From positions 12,458 through 76,457 of the forward strand of contig JBHGUR010000082.1 of assembly GCA_048976805.1 (NCBI GenBank): 64,000 nucleotides of DNA, written 5' to 3'. Below are positions 51,692-60,401 of the stretch, piece after piece. The position numbers and the translations under genes were made by a program. The notes under the pieces are model-generated. The model did not search any database. It saw nothing but the letters and a program-made list of their open reading frames with translations, and was not told where the DNA came from. Numbering within the stretch: position 1 is the first letter of the stretch; every line of letters begins with the position of its first letter. The DNA is from Ectobacillus sp048976805 (GTDB taxonomy: Bacteria > Bacillota > Bacilli > Bacillales > Bacillaceae_G).

Positions 51692-52507
51692 ATGGTATCA
51701 ACAGTAGTAAATGTAAAGACAAAAGGCAAAGAGGAAAAAATAGAAACGAAAAAAAATATAGTGTTTGACACGAAGAACTTAAATTTATGGTACGGAGAAG
51801 ACCATGCGCTAAAAGATGTTAATTTAAGCATTTACGAAAACGAAGTAACAGCTATTATCGGACCGAGCGGATGCGGAAAATCCACTTATTTAAAAACATT
51901 AAACCGCATGGTTGAGCTAGTGCCAATTGTTCGCACCACGGGTGCCATTGAATACCGCGGACGCAATATCTTCGACAAGAGCTACCGTGTTGAAGAACTG
52001 CGCACGCACGTTGGGATGGTATTTCAAAAGCCAAACCCATTTCCAAAGTCCATTTACGAAAATATTGTATACGGCCCGAAAATTCATGGCATCCGCGACA
52101 AAAAAACGTTGGATGAGATTGTGGAAAAAAGCTTGCGCGGCGCAGCAATTTGGGATGAATTGAAGGATCGCCTGCATGATAATGCATACGGACTGTCCGG
52201 TGGGCAGCAGCAGCGTTTATGTATTGCGCGTTGTTTGGCGATTGAGCCTGACGTTATTCTTATGGATGAACCTACATCTGCGTTAGACCCGATTTCTACG
52301 TTGAAGGTGGAAGAGCTGATTCAAGAGCTTAAAAAGGATTTCAGCATTGTCATCGTTACCCATAATATGCAGCAGGCAGCGCGTATTTCCGACCGGACTG
52401 CGTTCTTCTTAAGCGGTGAAGTGGTTGAATATACAGATACAAACCGATTGTTCACTACACCGGCAGATAAACGTACAGAAGACTATATTACAGGACGATT
52501 CGGTTAA
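51692..52507 (+). CDS. pstB: Phosphate ABC transporter ATP-binding protein PstB
   Basis: A 271-residue ATPase of the phosphate transporter. Walker A GPSGCGKSTYLKTLNRM, signature LSGGQQQRLCIARCLA, Walker B VILMDEPTSALDP, and the PstB motif KPNPFPKSIYENIVYGP. AAGGGGGAA precedes the ATG. Only one pstB is present, whereas B. subtilis has two in this operon. Gene end 26 bases before phoU. Confidence 0.95.
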   Translation: MVSTVVNVKTKGKEEKIETKKNIVFDTKNLNLWYGEDHALKDVNLSIYENEVTAIIGPSGCGKSTYLKTLNRMVELVPIVRTTGAIEYRGRNIFDKSYRVEELRTHVGMVFQKPNPFPKSIYENIVYGPKIHGIRDKKTLDEIVEKSLRGAAIWDELKDRLHDNAYGLSGGQQQRLCIARCLAIEPDVILMDEPTSALDPISTLKVEELIQELKKDFSIVIVTHNMQQAARISDRTAFFLSGEVVEYTDTNRLFTTPADKRTEDYITGRFG

Positions 52508-52533
52508 TCGATTCATCGTTAGGAGGAAGGAAA

Positions 52534-53190
52534 ATGGTACGCGAGCAATTTGATTTAGACTTAAAAACATTGCAAGAAAAAGTAACAGAGCTTGGCCAAT
52601 TAGGGAAAGAAGCGTTGCAAATAGCAATAGAAGGTTTGCATTCCCGAAATGTTGATATGGCGCTTCAGGTTATCGATAATGACTCACGCATGGATGATTT
52701 AGAGGAAGAAATTAATGATCTTGCTTTAATGTTAATTACGAGACAGCAACCTGTTGCAACAGATCTGAGAAGAATTTTTGTGTCCATTAAAATCGCTACG
52801 GATTTAGAGCGGATTGCCGACCATGCCGTTAACGTGGCAAAGGCGACTATACGCTTAGGCGAGAAGGATGCTCCCGTTTCTATAGATATTCTAAAAGATA
52901 TGTATAGTAAAGCCGATGAAATGCTTGCGTTGTCGCTCAAGGCTTATAAAGAGGAAAACTTAACATACGCGAAGCAAATCGCCGAAATGGATGATTTGGT
53001 AGACGAAATGTACGGCAAAGCCGTTCGTGACTTTATCTCTTCTATTCCAAACAATCCGGAAGATATTAGCCAAATTACACAATTTTCTTTTGTAGCACGT
53101 TATATTGAACGTGTAGCTGACCATATTACAAATATCGCGGAAAATGTGTTCTATCTTGTAAAAGGGAAACACTATCTGCTAAATGAATAG
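52534..53190 (+). CDS. phoU: Phosphate signalling protein PhoU
   Basis: A 218-residue two-repeat helical bundle protein that links PstB activity to the sensor kinase and limits phosphate uptake. Metal-binding signature motifs E(D)xxxD appear in each half: DNDSRMDDLEEEI with DLERIADHAVNVAK, and EMDDLVDEM with ARYIERVADHITNIAE. AGGAGGAAGG before ATG. It closes the operon. B. subtilis 168 lacks PhoU; its presence fits the B. cereus-like side. Confidence 0.94.
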   Translation: MVREQFDLDLKTLQEKVTELGQLGKEALQIAIEGLHSRNVDMALQVIDNDSRMDDLEEEINDLALMLITRQQPVATDLRRIFVSIKIATDLERIADHAVNVAKATIRLGEKDAPVSIDILKDMYSKADEMLALSLKAYKEENLTYAKQIAEMDDLVDEMYGKAVRDFISSIPNNPEDISQITQFSFVARYIERVADHITNIAENVFYLVKGKHYLLNE

Positions 53191-53202
53191 AACTTTAAGC
53201 AG

Positions 53203-53235
53203 AGCAAACCGATAAAAGCCGGTTTGCTTTTTTTG
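53203..53235 (+). terminator. Terminator of the pst-phoU operon
   Basis: Stem AGCAAACCG / CGGTTTGCT with an eight-base loop and seven T. Confidence 0.9.
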
Positions 53236-53310
53236 TGCAAGAAGCTGTTGGTTTTAACATGCCTAAATTATACTTCCTTAAAAATAAGGCTTACTATAGC
53301 TTTTGTGAAA

Positions 53311-53443
53311 GGCTAATGTTGATTTTGATGGATTTGTTGATTGGGAACGAAAGGCGGCGACTCCAGCGGGAAAAGCGGCTCGGCCCCGCCCGCGGAAAGC
53401 GTCTGCCTGTAGTGGAAAATCAACAATTAAGTTTAACAGAGCC
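53311..53443. mobile_element. Family A element using an internal end, 8-bp target duplication
   Basis: A 133-bp element from GGCTAATGTTGATTTTG to TTTAACAGAGCC, flanked by perfect TTGTGAAA (53303-53310 and 53444-53451). The normal outer GGCTCTGTTAAA is missing on the left; the element starts at the next internal GGCT, so this end was probably used in transposition. Confidence 0.75.
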
Positions 53444-53564
53444 TTGTGAAAAAAGAAATTAGGTGCATTTTATATCCGTTTATCCTATTTTCTATTTATA
53501 TGGCAGTGTACGCTGCTATTTCTTATTCCTACAATTTTTCTTAATTTTAGACAAAATAGGTTCA

Positions 53565-53593
53565 TTGTATGTTCTAAGTACGGGTGCTATCAT
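53565..53593 (+). promoter_or_regulatory. Promoter of the glycosyltransferase operon
   Basis: TTGTAT (53565-53570), a 17-bp spacer and TATCAT (53588-53593) preceded by TGC (extended -10). A leader of about 245 bases follows. Confidence 0.7.
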
Positions 53594-53618
53594 TTTTATA
53601 AGCAAATATGCATACCAA

Positions 53619-53638
53619 AAAAGTAAGCGCTTACTTTT
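53619..53638 (+). promoter_or_regulatory. cre-like palindrome downstream of the promoter
   Basis: AAAAGTAAGCGCTTACTTTT is a perfect 20-bp palindrome. Its centre GTAAGCGCTTAC matches the CcpA cre consensus at 12 of 14 positions. It lies about 20 bases past the expected transcription start, where CcpA binding would block elongation. Confidence 0.55.
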
Positions 53639-53843
53639 CGGGGGGTTATGATGCCGTATAGCAGCGAGAAACTCTCTCGCTACTTAAACGGAATGAGTTT
53701 AAAGGAGAGGGCGTTTTGGTATAGCGGTTTCCTTGCTTCTTCGCGAACGAACAATTTTTTCATCGTAGAGATATGGCTGTGCAGCCCTGACAGTTTCCGA
53801 AATGAACTTACTGGCTCGAAAGAAAGAGCAGAAGGAGAGATGT
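53639..53843 (+). other. Long leader of the glycosyltransferase gene
   Basis: Contains a stem AGCGAGA / TCTCGCT (53663-53681) and an ATGATG after GGGGGGTT that opens a frame running into the next gene in another phase. I recognise no riboswitch class. Confidence 0.4.
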
Positions 53844-55043
53844 ATGAAGTTGATGCGAATTTTAATACTGGCATGGGAATATCCGCCGATGCTTGTCGGC
53901 GGCCTTGGAAGGCATGTGTACGGGTTATCAAAGGCAATGGCTGGCGCGGGACATTCAGTGCATATCATTACTACTCATGTTGATGGAATTCCTGACTATG
54001 AATATGAACATAACGTCCATATTCATCGGGTGAAGAGCAGTTATGAAGACCGTTCTCATTTTGATAAATGGATCGCCGGATTAAATGAAGCGATGATTCA
54101 ATACGCAAAAGGTTTATGCAATCGTACATCCTTCGATTTAATTCACGCGCATGACTGGCTTGTATATACGGCTGCAAAAGCAATTAAATATGAACAAAAT
54201 TTGCCGATTGTTGCAACTATCCACGCGACTGAACACGGGAGGAATAATGGTGTTCATACATCGTTGCAGTGGGAAATACATATGAAAGAAAAAGAGCTGG
54301 TAAAAGAAGCTGAAATGGTTATTGTTTGCAGCCAATATATGAAACGAGAGGTTCAGAAAATTCTGGATGTTCCCTTAGAAAAGCTGGTTGTCTTTCCAAA
54401 TGGCATTGATGCAGATTTCTTTGAAATTCCTTCTTCTTTTTTACAGAGTGCACGGCAAAAATACAACTTAACTAATCGGACGGTTGCTTTTTCAATTGGA
54501 CGCATTGTCAGTGAAAAAGGATTTTATACTATTATCGAAAGCGCTCCTGCCCTCATTCATAGATTTCCCCATCTTGTTTTTATCATTGCTGGCAAAGGAC
54601 CTATGCTAGAAGAATATCGCCACATTGTTTCACAAAGAGGATTGCATGACTTTGTACAGTTTATTGGCCATATTAGCGAAGAAGATCAGAGAGCATTTTT
54701 ACAAGAGAGTGATCTTATCGTAATTCCAAGCTTATACGAACCGTTTGGAATTGTTGCCTTAGAGGGAATGCTTGCTAAAAAGACGATTATTGTCTCGGAT
54801 GTGGGGGGCTTAAGCGAAATTGTTGAACATGAACAAACTGGTTTTAAGATTATGCCCGGCGATGCCCAAAGCCTGATTTGTCAAATAACTGCTGTATTGA
54901 ATAATGAAGAAGGGGCAAAACAAGTTGCGTTAAACGGACATAAATATGTAATTAAGTACTATAACTGGCGAACAATAGCAGCGCATACAGCACAAATATA
55001 TGAACGGATTACCCATAAGATTAGCAATGGGGAGGGATTGTGA
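53844..55043 (+). CDS. GT4-family glycosyltransferase
   Basis: A 399-residue glycosyltransferase of the GT4/GT-B fold. It starts KLMRILILAWEYPPMLVGGL with the glycogen synthase-like nucleotide loop GGLGRHVYGL. The C-terminal half has FSIGRIVSEKGFYTIIES and the E-x7-E motif EPFGIVALEGM. The acceptor is unknown; the N-terminus resembles sugar polymer synthases. AAGGAG lies six bases before the ATG at 53844. It overlaps the nucleotidyltransferase gene, so they act together, perhaps making a wall or storage glycan. A related gene, yqgM, sits in this position in B. subtilis. Confidence 0.85.
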   Translation: MKLMRILILAWEYPPMLVGGLGRHVYGLSKAMAGAGHSVHIITTHVDGIPDYEYEHNVHIHRVKSSYEDRSHFDKWIAGLNEAMIQYAKGLCNRTSFDLIHAHDWLVYTAAKAIKYEQNLPIVATIHATEHGRNNGVHTSLQWEIHMKEKELVKEAEMVIVCSQYMKREVQKILDVPLEKLVVFPNGIDADFFEIPSSFLQSARQKYNLTNRTVAFSIGRIVSEKGFYTIIESAPALIHRFPHLVFIIAGKGPMLEEYRHIVSQRGLHDFVQFIGHISEEDQRAFLQESDLIVIPSLYEPFGIVALEGMLAKKTIIVSDVGGLSEIVEHEQTGFKIMPGDAQSLICQITAVLNNEEGAKQVALNGHKYVIKYYNWRTIAAHTAQIYERITHKISNGEGL

Positions 55044-57427
55044 TGAAGGGAGTAATTTTAGCGGGAGGTAAAGGAACACGTTTGAGGCCGTTAACGTGCA
55101 ACCTTCCAAAGCCGATGATGCCCCTTCTGAATAGACCTGTGATGGAATACAGCTTGGAGCTGTTGAAGGCGCATGGGATTGAGGAAATTGCGATTACGGT
55201 TCAGTATATGAGCACGGCGATAAAAAATTATTTTGGAGACGGCAGTCGCTGGGGCGTTAAGCTTTATTATTTTGAGGACTCCCCGCCCTTAGGGACAGCT
55301 GGAAGCATTAAGCAAGCAGAATCCTTTTTAGATGAGCCGTTTGTCGTTATAAGCGGAGATGCCCTTACTGATTTTAACTTATCAAAGGGAATAGATTTTC
55401 ATAACAGTGCCGATCGGCTTGTAACGATGTTTTTAAAAGAAGTATCGCATCCTTTGGACTTCGGCTTAGCTGTAACGAACGAAGATAGCCGAATTGTTAA
55501 ATATATTGAAAAGCCAAGCTGGAATGAAGTGATATCTAATACAGTCAATACAGGGATTTATATTATGGACCCTGCAATCTTTTCCTATATGGAAGAACAC
55601 ACTTTTTGTGACTTTAGCCATGATATTTTTCCTTTGCTCTTAGAACAGGGAGCCCCCGTATTCGGTTATTTAAGCGAAGGCTATTGGCTCGATATAGGAA
55701 CATTTCCGCAATACCGACAGGCACATTTCGATTTGCTCTTAAAGAAGGTAAGCGCGTCAATTGAGCATACCGAGATTCTCCCCGCTGTATGGCTTGGAGA
55801 AGGCGTAGTAATTGAGGAAGGAACGAAAGTAAGCGGGCCGGCTTTAATCGGCGATGGTGCGGTAATCAAGAGCGGAGCTGTCGTGGAGCCGTATTCTATC
55901 ATTGGCAAGCATAGCACGATAGGCGAGAATGCCCATATTGGAAAGAGTATTATTTGGAATGATGTGTATATTGGAAAACATTGCGAACTAACGGGTGCCA
56001 TCATTGCCTCTGGAACTGTAATTGAAGATGATTCGACTCTTTTTGAGAAGAGTATTGTTGCCGATCATTGCCGGCTTGGAAAAAATACTGTTGTAAAAGC
56101 TAAGGTAAAGGTATGGCCAGGGCGGGAGATTGATAGTGGTTCTGTTCTTGTTTCTTCTGTTATTTCGGACTCAGAAGAAGGAAAGGCGGCTTCTTTATTT
56201 TCCAAAGGCAGCATAACTGGAAGAGCAAACATTGACATGACGCCTGAACGTATTGTGAAATTAGCAGAGGCGTATGGCTCTACGCTTCCCGTCCATGCTT
56301 CCGTTCTGATTGGAAGCGATGGAAATGCCTATTCGCGCCTGCTGAAACGAATTTTCATCAGCAGTATTCACGCTACCGGCATTCATACACTAGAATGCCA
56401 GGAAACGAACGACTCCTGTTTTCGTTATGCAGTTTCTGAAGAGAACGTAACAGCAGGAGTTTTCTTTTATATGCCAGAGCATGCAGAGGAACGGATTATG
56501 ATGCGCTTTTATGATGAAAGCGGCTTTTTAATTACGACAAGAAAGGAAAAGGAAATCGAAACTGTTTATTTAGGAGAGGCGTACCGGCATGTGAGCGTGC
56601 TTCACATCGGAACTAATACGAATGTAAGTGTATGTGAGAAACGCTATGTAAACTCGGTATTAAGTATGTTAAATACTGCTATTATTCAAGAGCGGAACTT
56701 TCGACTGCTTATAAATAAATCGGATAGTTCGTTTTATTCTGCCGCGCTTTCGTTCTTTCAGTTTTTAGGATGTGAAATCACGTGGATGTATTCTTCCCAA
56801 AATGAAGATCATATTAAGCTATTGATGCAATCGAGCTGTGCGGATATCGCGATAATTTTTAGCGAGCAGGGAAATACATTTGAGCTATATGATGCTTTTG
56901 GGAATATTTACACAAGCATGGGCGAGGAAAATATCTATATTCCGGAAATGCTCTTACAAAGAGGAGAGACGGGAGGATATCCTCTATGCATAAAGCGTGA
57001 GTCTGGTTACATTACTTGTTATGTGGAGCAGAGCATGCCGGAAATTTCTATAGGAAGCGCCAACTTGTTTGGTCATGATGCTCTATTTCGCATCGGGAAA
57101 CTCCTTGAAATTATGGCCTCCCAACAAATCTCTCTCCATGCAATTTTTGAGAATTATCCTAACTTTCATTTGTTATGGGATGAAGTGCTTTGTCCTTGGA
57201 AAGAAAAAGGAAAAATTATGAGAATGCTTCTTCAAGATGTAGAAAAGAAGGAATTTGAACTGCACGACGGAATTAAATTTGATTATGAAGATGGAGAATG
57301 GTCTTATATCGTCTCTGATTCCAGCCAGCCAAAGATTATGGTATATTCACATTCTTTAAATCCTACAATAGCAAAGGAGAAAATTACGTATTTGATAGAA
57401 AAAATTAGACAATATCAAAAGGTGTAG
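55043..57427 (+). CDS. Sugar nucleotidyltransferase fused to a degenerate phosphomannomutase-like domain
   Basis: A 794-residue fusion. Residues 1-230 form a nucleotidyltransferase (GGKGTRLRPLT, LGTAGSIKQAE, GDALTDFNL, GYWLDIGTFPQY). Residues about 245-370 are left-handed beta-helix hexapeptide repeats. The remaining 420 residues align in layout with phosphomannomutase, but the catalytic TASHNP position reads FFYMPEHA (about 475) and the DGDGDR metal loop reads FSEQGNTFE (about 605), so mutase activity is unlikely. The first half probably makes an NDP-sugar (GDP-mannose or NDP-glucose) for the preceding glycosyltransferase, with which it overlaps by one base. ATG chosen over GTG three bases earlier by spacing to GGAGG. 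Confidence 0.85.
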   Translation: MKGVILAGGKGTRLRPLTCNLPKPMMPLLNRPVMEYSLELLKAHGIEEIAITVQYMSTAIKNYFGDGSRWGVKLYYFEDSPPLGTAGSIKQAESFLDEPFVVISGDALTDFNLSKGIDFHNSADRLVTMFLKEVSHPLDFGLAVTNEDSRIVKYIEKPSWNEVISNTVNTGIYIMDPAIFSYMEEHTFCDFSHDIFPLLLEQGAPVFGYLSEGYWLDIGTFPQYRQAHFDLLLKKVSASIEHTEILPAVWLGEGVVIEEGTKVSGPALIGDGAVIKSGAVVEPYSIIGKHSTIGENAHIGKSIIWNDVYIGKHCELTGAIIASGTVIEDDSTLFEKSIVADHCRLGKNTVVKAKVKVWPGREIDSGSVLVSSVISDSEEGKAASLFSKGSITGRANIDMTPERIVKLAEAYGSTLPVHASVLIGSDGNAYSRLLKRIFISSIHATGIHTLECQETNDSCFRYAVSEENVTAGVFFYMPEHAEERIMMRFYDESGFLITTRKEKEIETVYLGEAYRHVSVLHIGTNTNVSVCEKRYVNSVLSMLNTAIIQERNFRLLINKSDSSFYSAALSFFQFLGCEITWMYSSQNEDHIKLLMQSSCADIAIIFSEQGNTFELYDAFGNIYTSMGEENIYIPEMLLQRGETGGYPLCIKRESGYITCYVEQSMPEISIGSANLFGHDALFRIGKLLEIMASQQISLHAIFENYPNFHLLWDEVLCPWKEKGKIMRMLLQDVEKKEFELHDGIKFDYEDGEWSYIVSDSSQPKIMVYSHSLNPTIAKEKITYLIEKIRQYQKV

Positions 57428-57444
57428 AATTTTTATTTGAAAAG

Positions 57445-57453
57445 TGATATCAT
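57445..57453 (+). promoter_or_regulatory. Extended -10 promoter of rpmG
   Basis: TGATATCAT, an extended -10, about 42 bases before the gene; -35 is poor. Confidence 0.45.
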
Positions 57454-57494
57454 AGTAAAGTCTGATTTATGTTATTAGGACTGGAGGGAATAAA

Positions 57495-57644
57495 ATGCGT
57501 GTAAATATCACTCTAGCATGCACAGAATGCGGAGAGCGTAACTATATCTCAAAGAAAAACAAGCGTAACAACCCAGAGCGCCTTGAGCTTAAAAAATACT
57601 GCTCAAGAGATAAAAAAGCTACGTTGCACCGTGAAACAAAGTAA
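57495..57644 (+). CDS. rpmG: 50S ribosomal protein L33
   Basis: A 49-residue L33, MRVNITLACTECGERNYISK through the C-terminal LHRETK. The first zinc pair CTEC is intact while the second is a single cysteine (KKYCSRD), the form also seen in Bacillus RpmGA. CTGGAGGGAA before ATG. In B. subtilis rpmGA lies nearby in this same region. Confidence 0.96.
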   Translation: MRVNITLACTECGERNYISKKNKRNNPERLELKKYCSRDKKATLHRETK

Positions 57645-57674
57645 GCAGTAGGAATATTCCTACTGCTTCTTTTT
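57645..57674 (+). terminator. Terminator after rpmG
   Basis: Perfect 22-bp palindrome GCAGTAGGAAT / ATTCCTACTGC immediately after the stop, with a T-rich tail. A decayed AGCTTTGTTAAGG element end follows at about 57680. Confidence 0.85.
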
Positions 57675-57747
57675 ATATTAGCTTTGTTAAGGACGACTTT
57701 GCGTTCCTAAACAAATTGATTATGCTGCCGGCATGAAGGAGGGAAAT

Positions 57748-58314
57748 ATGATGAACGAGAAGGCCGCACTAAGAAAAAAGATGTTGGATAAAATTTCTTC
57801 TTTTTCAGTTAAACAGAAAGAAATTTGGTCCGCACAGATTGCTTCCCGCTTATATGAACTTGAAGAATGGAAGGCCGCTTGTACGATAGGCGTCACAATA
57901 TCGATGGCCCATGAAGTGGATACATATCATATTATTAAGCACGCATGGAAGGAAGGCAAGAATGTAGCAGTTCCGAAGTGCCATAGAGAGACAAGAATGA
58001 TGACGTTTCACGTTATTCAAGATTTCACGCAGCTTGAAACTGTATATATGAATCTGAAGGAACCGATTCCTGAACAAACGCTAAAGGTAGCGCCATCTGC
58101 AATCGATTTGCTGATTGTCCCGGGAATTGCCTTTACAAATAAGGGAGAACGGTTAGGTTATGGGGGCGGCTATTATGATCGTTTTCTTTCTAGGTATACA
58201 GGAAACACAGTGGCATTGGCTTTTTCATTTCAGGTTGTCCCGAAAGTCCCAATGAAGGCATACGACAGATGTGTCCAAAAATTAATTACCGAACAGGGTG
58301 TTATCGGCTGTTGA
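57748..58314 (+). CDS. yqgN: 5-formyltetrahydrofolate cyclo-ligase
   Basis: A 188-residue ATP-dependent enzyme converting 5-formyl-THF to 5,10-methenyl-THF. The family signature is RLGYGGGYYDRFLSRY, with IDLLIVPGIAFTNKGERLGY before it and the N-terminal LRKKMLDKI nucleotide helix. GAAGGAGGG precedes two consecutive ATG codons (57748, 57751). A terminator follows. Confidence 0.93.
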   Translation: MMNEKAALRKKMLDKISSFSVKQKEIWSAQIASRLYELEEWKAACTIGVTISMAHEVDTYHIIKHAWKEGKNVAVPKCHRETRMMTFHVIQDFTQLETVYMNLKEPIPEQTLKVAPSAIDLLIVPGIAFTNKGERLGYGGGYYDRFLSRYTGNTVALAFSFQVVPKVPMKAYDRCVQKLITEQGVIGC

Positions 58315-58324
58315 CCTGAAAAAG

Positions 58325-58366
58325 TGGAAAAAAGGCAGGAAATCTGCTCTTTTTTCCATTTTTTTA
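58325..58366 (+). terminator. Terminator after yqgN
   Basis: Imperfect stem TGGAAAAAAGGCAG / CTGCTCTTTTTTCCA, loop GAAAT, then a T-run. Confidence 0.7.
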
Positions 58367-58436
58367 TATTCGTAGTTAGGCGCAAAGAGGAATACCTTTT
58401 ATAATAGAAATAAGAGAATGAAGCGGAGGGGATGAC

Positions 58437-59978
58437 TTGCATAATAGACAAGATTCTTTATATTGGGCAATTCTGTATGTACTTGTGTCACTTGGAAGAT
58501 ATGAACTCCTCTATTATTCCGAAAAAGAGCAGGAAGCTTGGTTGGAAACAAAGCAGCTTCACGAAGCAAAAATTATTCGTTTTAAACGAAGCGATGTAGA
58601 TTGGAGCCGATGGATTCGCAATGATTTATATGAAATAGAGCCGATTGTTAAACAAATGATGAAGCGGGGCCTTCGCGCAAAGCCGAAATTATATAATGTA
58701 TATATTTCGCAGTGGAGTCCTGTAGATGACTGGCAATCGGTTGTAAAGGAAGCAAAACAATCACTTGGCATGCAAACGTTGTTTTTTACAGAAGAGAATG
58801 GCGGGCAGGAAGAGGAATTTTTGCAAACGGCGCTAAAGCTGAGCGCGGAGGAAGCGGCAGCTGTACTGGCGCTGCAAGAGGAGGAACCGCAGGTGCTGCG
58901 CTATCGGCTGGGGCAAATATTGCGGGCACGTAAGCAAGAACAAGAGCAAATTTTGTCTTATGCCAAGCCGTTATTTACAAAAATGCTAGTGGCTGTGCAA
59001 ATTATTATGTTTCTTATTTTGGAGTGGTACGGTGGAAGTACAAGTACGGCAACGCTAGTCACGTTCGGGGCAAAATATAATCCCCTGATTATCCAAGGAG
59101 AATGGTGGCGTTTTTTTACGCCTATGTTTTTGCATATTGGCTTTCTTCATTTGCTTATGAATACTGTAGCTTTATATTATATCGGCAGCCAGGTGGAAAG
59201 GATTCTTGGCAATATCCGTTTTATAATTGTATATTTATTTGCCGGTTTTTCTGGAAGTGTCTTAAGCTTTGTTATGTCAGATGATGTATCCGCCGGCGCT
59301 TCCGGCGCCATTTTCGGCTGCTTTGGCGCATTGGTTTATATTGCCAGAACATATTCCAAAGTATTTTCAAAGACCGTTATGCAAAGTGTTTTAACGTTAA
59401 TTGGAGTGAATCTTATTTTCGGTTTTGTAGTGCCTGGAATTGATAATGCGGGACATATAGGCGGATTAATCGGCGGCTTTTTAGCGGCGGCGTTTGTTCA
59501 CGTGCCAAAGCGGAAACTGCCGTTTTTTAAAAGAGCCGGAATCTTTCTTCTTTCGTTAGGAGTGCTAGCGGGGTTGTTGTTTTATGGATTTTATGCGTAC
59601 CGTAATGACCCTCATATGCTTATATATGAAGCGAAAGAGGCTCTAAAGGAAAAAGATATGGCTCGAGCCGAGCAATTACTGCACCAAGCTGTACAGCTAG
59701 AGAATGTGCCGTTAGAGGCCCATTATTTATTGGGATATGTATATGGAGCGGAAAATAACGTTGCGAAAGCGAAGGAGCAGCTGCAGTTTGTATTGGCGAA
59801 AAGAACGAACGATGATCCATCCCATTACTTAATGGCGCTGCTATATTTACGGGAGAATAATATGAAACAAGCTTCCCACCACGCGAATCAAGCATTGAAG
59901 CTACAGCCTTATAATGAGAAGTATAAAGAATTGGCGGCAGAAATTGAACGAATTATAGAAGAGTCAGCGTTGGATTAA
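58437..59978 (+). CDS. gluP: Rhomboid intramembrane protease GluP (YqgP)
   Basis: A 513-residue rhomboid. An N-terminal cytoplasmic domain (about 1-175) precedes seven membrane helices. The catalytic serine is in GASGAIFGCFGAL and the catalytic histidine in DNAGHIGGLIGG. HxxxN-like FLHLLMNT is typical of the family. The C-terminus (about 390-513) has TPR-type repeats. It starts at TTG with CGGAGGGG upstream. In B. subtilis YqgP cleaves the magnesium transporter MgtE. A TATAAT at 58400 may be its promoter. Confidence 0.93.
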   Translation: MHNRQDSLYWAILYVLVSLGRYELLYYSEKEQEAWLETKQLHEAKIIRFKRSDVDWSRWIRNDLYEIEPIVKQMMKRGLRAKPKLYNVYISQWSPVDDWQSVVKEAKQSLGMQTLFFTEENGGQEEEFLQTALKLSAEEAAAVLALQEEEPQVLRYRLGQILRARKQEQEQILSYAKPLFTKMLVAVQIIMFLILEWYGGSTSTATLVTFGAKYNPLIIQGEWWRFFTPMFLHIGFLHLLMNTVALYYIGSQVERILGNIRFIIVYLFAGFSGSVLSFVMSDDVSAGASGAIFGCFGALVYIARTYSKVFSKTVMQSVLTLIGVNLIFGFVVPGIDNAGHIGGLIGGFLAAAFVHVPKRKLPFFKRAGIFLLSLGVLAGLLFYGFYAYRNDPHMLIYEAKEALKEKDMARAEQLLHQAVQLENVPLEAHYLLGYVYGAENNVAKAKEQLQFVLAKRTNDDPSHYLMALLYLRENNMKQASHHANQALKLQPYNEKYKELAAEIERIIEESALD

Positions 59979-60089
59979 TAGTGTTCGTATAATGATTGGC
60001 CTATTTGTTCATATGAAATAACTTCCAGGGGGCCGTTAGCTCTCTGGAGCATTGTTTTAAAATTGTCAAAACAGTATACATATAGTAAA

Positions 60090-60118
60090 TTGACGGTCTT
60101 TCTTGTTCTTTTTATAAT
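60090..60118 (+). promoter_or_regulatory. SigA promoter of yqgQ-glcK
   Basis: TTGACG (60090-60095), exactly 17 bp, TATAAT (60113-60118). One of the best matches in the window. Confidence 0.85.
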
Positions 60119-60183
60119 AAAATGTGTGAACGTTTTCTTATGCTAGTAAAAAGTGTTCATAAGTTAAGCTAGAGGGTGAAATA

Positions 60184-60384
60184 ATGACATCCATTTATGA
60201 CATTCAGCAATTCTTAAAGAAATTTGGAACCGTTATCTATACGGGAGATCGGTTGGCTGATTTAGAGTTAATGGAGGATGAGGTTCGGGAGCTGTATAAA
60301 GCGCAGCTTATGGAACCGTCTCTATATCAAATGGCTCTTCTTTTGCTGAAGCAAGAAATCGCAACGTATAAAGAAAAATTATGA
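60184..60384 (+). CDS. yqgQ: DUF910 family protein YqgQ
   Basis: A 66-residue helical protein of DUF910, MTSIYDIQQFLKKFGTVIYT onward with ELYKAQLMEPSLYQMALL. Its function is unknown; it is almost always beside glcK. AGAGGGTGAAA before ATG. It ends 17 bases before glcK and shares its promoter. Confidence 0.92.
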   Translation: MTSIYDIQQFLKKFGTVIYTGDRLADLELMEDEVRELYKAQLMEPSLYQMALLLLKQEIATYKEKL

Positions 60385-60401
60385 TAAGAGGAGTTAGCAG
60401 C

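Noticed and set aside
53311..53443. Rho-independent terminator of phoU extended into this repeat
   Set aside because: The phoU terminator at 53203-53235 is complete; the hairpin potential of the repeat is explained by the element itself.
53648..53983. 111-codon ORF before and into the glycosyltransferase gene
   Set aside because: It has a G-rich upstream sequence and an ATGATG, but the last 140 bases overlap the true gene in another phase and the product resembles nothing; kept only as part of the leader description.
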